7,465 nucleotides of DNA. Source: Fidelibacterota bacterium. GTDB lineage: Bacteria; Fidelibacterota; Marinisomatia; Marinisomatales; TCS55. Positions 4,987 through 7,465 of the stretch are shown one piece after another; the first letter of the stretch is position 1, and each line of letters begins with the position of its first letter. The notes under the pieces are model-generated. The model had not been told where the DNA came from. It did not search any database and saw only the letters and a list, made by a program, of their open reading frames with translations. The position numbers were made by a program, and so were the translations under genes. The stretch lies in NCBI GenBank assembly GCA_002716525.1, contig PBBH01000001.1, positions 16,796-24,260 on the forward strand, read 5' to 3'.

Positions 4987-6933
4987 TTACATTAATTCAT
5001 TCAAGTTTTGATATAAATCCAAAGATTCTGGATTTGCTAAAGCATCTTTGTTCGCTACTGAATGTCCGTGCATTATTTTTTTCACAGCGATTTCTACTTT
5101 TTTTCCATTAATTGTATAGGGTATATCCTTTGTCTCCAGTACAATGGCCGGTACATGGCGGGGTGAACAGTTGTTTCGAATAGATTGTTTTATTTGCTTA
5201 ATTAGATTTTCAGTAAAGATATTTTTTTTATTTAGTTTAATGAATAGGATGACCCTTTCATCGTCTTTCCATTTTTGCCCTACAACCAAACTGTCTTCCA
5301 CCTCATCAAATGTATCGACCACACGATAAATCTCGGCTGTGCCAATGCGCACACCTCCAGGATTTAAAGTGGAATCGCTGCGGCCAAAAATCTGCACTCC
5401 GCCATGATCATTGATTTCTATATAATCTCCATGATACCAGATTCCAGGGGAAACATCAAAATAGGCCTGATGATATTTTTCACCATTTGGGTCATTCCAA
5501 AAATGAATAGGCATGGATGGGAAGGCTTTTCGGCAAACGAGTTCACCTTTTTCATTTTGGATTGAGTTCCCTTCCGGATTATAGGCAGCTACGTCCATTC
5601 CCAAAGAAATAGATTGGAGTTCGCCTCGATAGACCGGTAAAGTTGGATTTCCTCCAGCAAAACATGAAATGATGTCTGTTCCACCAGAAATAGAAGCTAG
5701 CTGCACCTGTTTTTTAATGTGATTATATACATAATCAAAACTTTCCTCAACTAGAGGGGACCCTGTAGAAAAAATAGTTCGCATTGACTCTAAGGAGTGT
5801 GTCTTTATAGGGTTTAATTCTTTCTGTTTGCAGGCGTCTATGTATTTTGCGCTAGTGCCAAAATGGGTAATTCCCAGTTCATCAACCATATCCCACATGG
5901 CATTTGCATTTGGTTCAAAGGGTGATCCATCATAAAGTACTATTGCTGCCCCAATAGCAAGATTGCTTACAAGCCAATTCCACATCATCCAACCGCAAGT
6001 GGTAAAATAAAAAATGGTATCGTCTTGGTAAATATTGCCGTGGAGACGTAATTCTTTTAAGTGTTGGATTAAGGTTCCGCCTGCGCCATGGACGATTGAT
6101 TTTGGCAATCCTGTTGTTCCACTTGAATACATGATATATAAAGGGTGCTGAAAGGGAAGTTGTTCAAATTGCAATGGAGATGGATTAGAATCCACAAAAT
6201 TATCCCAAAGTATCCCATTTTTTACTGATGATATATCAGGGTTGCTTTTTGTATAAGGTGCAACTACTACACGATCCACGGAGGGAAGTTGATTAAGAAT
6301 ACTGTTTAGCTTTTCAAGTGAATCAAATTTTTTCCCATTGTAGTAATAACCGTTTGCAGCAAAAAGTACCTTTGGTTCGATCTGGGTAAATCGATCTAAA
6401 ACGCCTTTTATACCAAAATCAGGTGAAGAGGATGACCAAATTGCACCAATGGAAGCAGTCGCTAGCATAGCGATTATCGTTTCGGGCATGTTTGGCATGA
6501 ACCCCGCTACACGGTCACCTTGTTGAATACCTATTTTTCTAAGGGCGGAAGAAAGCTTTTCAACTTCATCAAATAATTCGTTATAGGATAGGGTTCGAAC
6601 CGCTTGACCTTCACCTTTAAAATGGATTGCCGGTTTTTCAGAACGAATTCTGAGAAGATTCTCAGCAAAGTTCATTTTTACTCCCTCAAACCATTGAGCG
6701 CCAGGCATTTTTGAATCATCATCTACGACTTGTGTGTAATCACCAGAGAATTCAAGGGCCATAAATCCCCATACCGCTTTCCAAAAATCTGAAATATTGG
6801 ATATAGACCAATCATAGAGGTCAAAATAATCTTTCAGATTGATATTGAACCGGGAATTGACCTGATTACGAAAGGCTTCCATTTGGGAAGTATTAACTTG
6901 GTCTTGGGTTGGTGTCCAAAGTATAGGATTCAT
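4987..6933 (-). CDS. aacS: Acetoacetyl-CoA synthetase (acetoacetate-CoA ligase)
   Basis: A complete 648-residue ANL-superfamily enzyme of the acetoacetyl-CoA synthetase family, which activates acetoacetate with ATP and CoA to acetoacetyl-CoA in the cytoplasm and so allows reuse of ketone bodies or leucine-derived acetoacetate. Length matches the family (about 650). The N-terminus has the family's LWTPT and a WFEGVKMNFAENLL linker (81-94). The AMP-binding P-loop is YSSGTTGLPKS (269-279), followed by TTCGWMMWNW (311-320) and SGGTDIISCF (416-425). The hinge region holds GDYIEI with Asp503 and FGRSDSTLNPGGVRIGTAEIYR (516-537). The C-terminal YTINGKKVE (606-614) carries the catalytic lysine, by alignment Lys611. 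The specific family is favoured over acetyl-CoA synthetase by the N-terminus and by INGKKVE in place of RSGK. No Shine-Dalgarno precedes the ATG. An intrinsic terminator about 58 bp upstream isolates it from the preceding gene, so it should have a promoter in 6934-6990, although I see no clear -35/-10 pair there. Confidence 0.95.
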   Translation of the reverse strand: MNPILWTPTQDQVNTSQMEAFRNQVNSRFNINLKDYFDLYDWSISNISDFWKAVWGFMALEFSGDYTQVVDDDSKMPGAQWFEGVKMNFAENLLRIRSEKPAIHFKGEGQAVRTLSYNELFDEVEKLSSALRKIGIQQGDRVAGFMPNMPETIIAMLATASIGAIWSSSSPDFGIKGVLDRFTQIEPKVLFAANGYYYNGKKFDSLEKLNSILNQLPSVDRVVVAPYTKSNPDISSVKNGILWDNFVDSNPSPLQFEQLPFQHPLYIMYSSGTTGLPKSIVHGAGGTLIQHLKELRLHGNIYQDDTIFYFTTCGWMMWNWLVSNLAIGAAIVLYDGSPFEPNANAMWDMVDELGITHFGTSAKYIDACKQKELNPIKTHSLESMRTIFSTGSPLVEESFDYVYNHIKKQVQLASISGGTDIISCFAGGNPTLPVYRGELQSISLGMDVAAYNPEGNSIQNEKGELVCRKAFPSMPIHFWNDPNGEKYHQAYFDVSPGIWYHGDYIEINDHGGVQIFGRSDSTLNPGGVRIGTAEIYRVVDTFDEVEDSLVVGQKWKDDERVILFIKLNKKNIFTENLIKQIKQSIRNNCSPRHVPAIVLETKDIPYTINGKKVEIAVKKIMHGHSVANKDALANPESLDLYQNLNELM

Positions 6934-6990
6934 ATTATTGTAAACATTTGAAGGAGAGATTTTATTCAGATTTAATATTTAAGGGATACA

Positions 6991-7039
6991 TAATAAAAAA
7001 GCCCCCGTGTCGTATACTCAAACGGGGGCTTTTTTATTA
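6991..7039 (-). terminator. Strong intrinsic terminator, symmetric and possibly bidirectional
   Basis: A perfect 18-bp inverted repeat: TAATAAAAAAGCCCCCGT (6991-7008) pairs with 7022-7039 around a 13-nt loop (7009-7021). The GC core GCCCCCGT/ACGGGGGC is flanked by six A and six T, so either strand gives a stem followed by a U-run. It lies 13 bp after the stop codon of the minus-strand gene at the right edge, whose transcript it should end. It also lies upstream of the synthetase ATG, so the synthetase must be transcribed from a start to the left of it. Confidence 0.93.
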
Positions 7040-7052
7040 TTAGAATTGACCT

Positions 7053-7465
7053 TTATTTTTCTTTACTCATTTCAGATGGTATAATCATTACGGCAGGGAC
7101 AGCAGCATCACTGACCATATTATTGAATTGAAAGAGGTCCTCTGTAAGCACTTTGTCCATTTTTTTATAATGGGTCTGTGCCTGTGATACAAGCTCTTCT
7201 AATACGCTATAGGATTGAGCTGTAGGCCTGGCATCAACGCTGGAAACCACTCCAACCAAAGCTGCAATTTTGTTGTCCAGTTTGATAGGATAGTTTAACG
7301 GATCTTGGCCACTTTTTGACTTAACCTGGATTAACTCCTCTTCGATTGCAGAGAGTTTTTTGGTTAGTTCTTTCCCCGCTGTAAGAAGCTCATCATTTTT
7401 GAACCCTGATTTATCCATTAAGCTGGTCAACGTATTAATTTGCTTTTTAATGCTGCGCATGGTCA
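7053..7465 (-). CDS. C-terminal end of a BNR/VPS10-type repeat protein ('glycosyl hydrolase'-like), 5' end outside window
   Basis: The visible 135 residues from the Met at 7460 look like the alpha-helical tail found after the beta-propeller in large BNR/VPS10 (sortilin-like) repeat proteins, often annotated as glycosyl hydrolases. The recognisable block is LNYPIKLDNKIAALVGVV (55-72) followed by RPTAQS (78-83), then a charged helix and FNNMV (112-116). The N-terminal stretch (about 1-48) is a charged, probably coiled-coil helix. The frame stays open to the right edge (the preceding codons read NTG ACC), so the Met at 7460 is probably internal and most of the protein, including any signal peptide and propeller, lies outside. 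It ends 13 bp before a strong terminator. Such proteins are usually exported, and the hydrolase label is not backed by a known reaction. The family call comes from the tail motif alone. Confidence 0.6.
   Translation of the reverse strand, partial: TMRSIKKQINTLTSLMDKSGFKNDELLTAGKELTKKLSAIEEELIQVKSKSGQDPLNYPIKLDNKIAALVGVVSSVDARPTAQSYSVLEELVSQAQTHYKKMDKVLTEDLFQFNNMVSDAAVPAVMIIPSEMSKEK

Noticed and set aside
6934..6990. Possible promoter for the acetoacetyl-CoA synthetase gene
   Set aside because: The stretch is AT-rich and a promoter is expected here because a terminator lies upstream, but no -35/-10 pair with proper spacing, nor a Bacteroidota-type TTTG/TAnnTTTG pair, is visible, so no site is called.

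Overview
The window is a moderately AT-rich bacterial chromosome segment with no RNA genes, insertion sequences or CRISPR arrays that I can see. None of the six start codons with visible upstream sequence has a recognisable Shine-Dalgarno motif. Together with a BNR/VPS10-type protein tail and the AT-rich coding style, this suggests a Gram-negative bacterium of the Bacteroidota/Marinimicrobia (FCB) kind, possibly marine. That placement is an inference and is weak.

Left half (1-4465, plus strand): a tightly packed run of five genes that looks like one operon. In order they are the C-terminal part of an N-acyl-D-amino-acid deacylase-type amidohydrolase (cut by the window edge), an enolase-superfamily dipeptide epimerase / N-acetyl-D-glutamate racemase (DgcA-like), a DUF1611 P-loop protein (DgcN-like, D-glutamate N-acetyltransferase family), a YkvI-family multi-pass membrane protein, and a thiol dioxygenase of the cysteine dioxygenase family. 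Junctions are +6 bp, +1 bp, a 4-bp overlap and an 8-bp overlap, so translational coupling is likely. The genes suggest import of an amino acid or small amino-acid derivative, conversion from D to L configuration through an N-acylated intermediate, and possibly oxidation of a thiol product. This is the most interesting part of the window.

Right half (4467-7465, minus strand): a small DUF457-like membrane protein, converging on the operon with a single base between the stop codons. Upstream of it on the same strand is a full-length acetoacetyl-CoA synthetase, then a strong intrinsic terminator, then the C-terminal part of a BNR/VPS10-type (sortilin-like, 'glycosyl hydrolase') protein that continues beyond the right edge. 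The terminator separates that last gene from the synthetase, so the synthetase probably has its own promoter, and the small membrane protein probably shares its transcript. A 20-bp near-perfect palindrome lies at the junction of these two genes. No stretch longer than about 120 bases lacks a gene.
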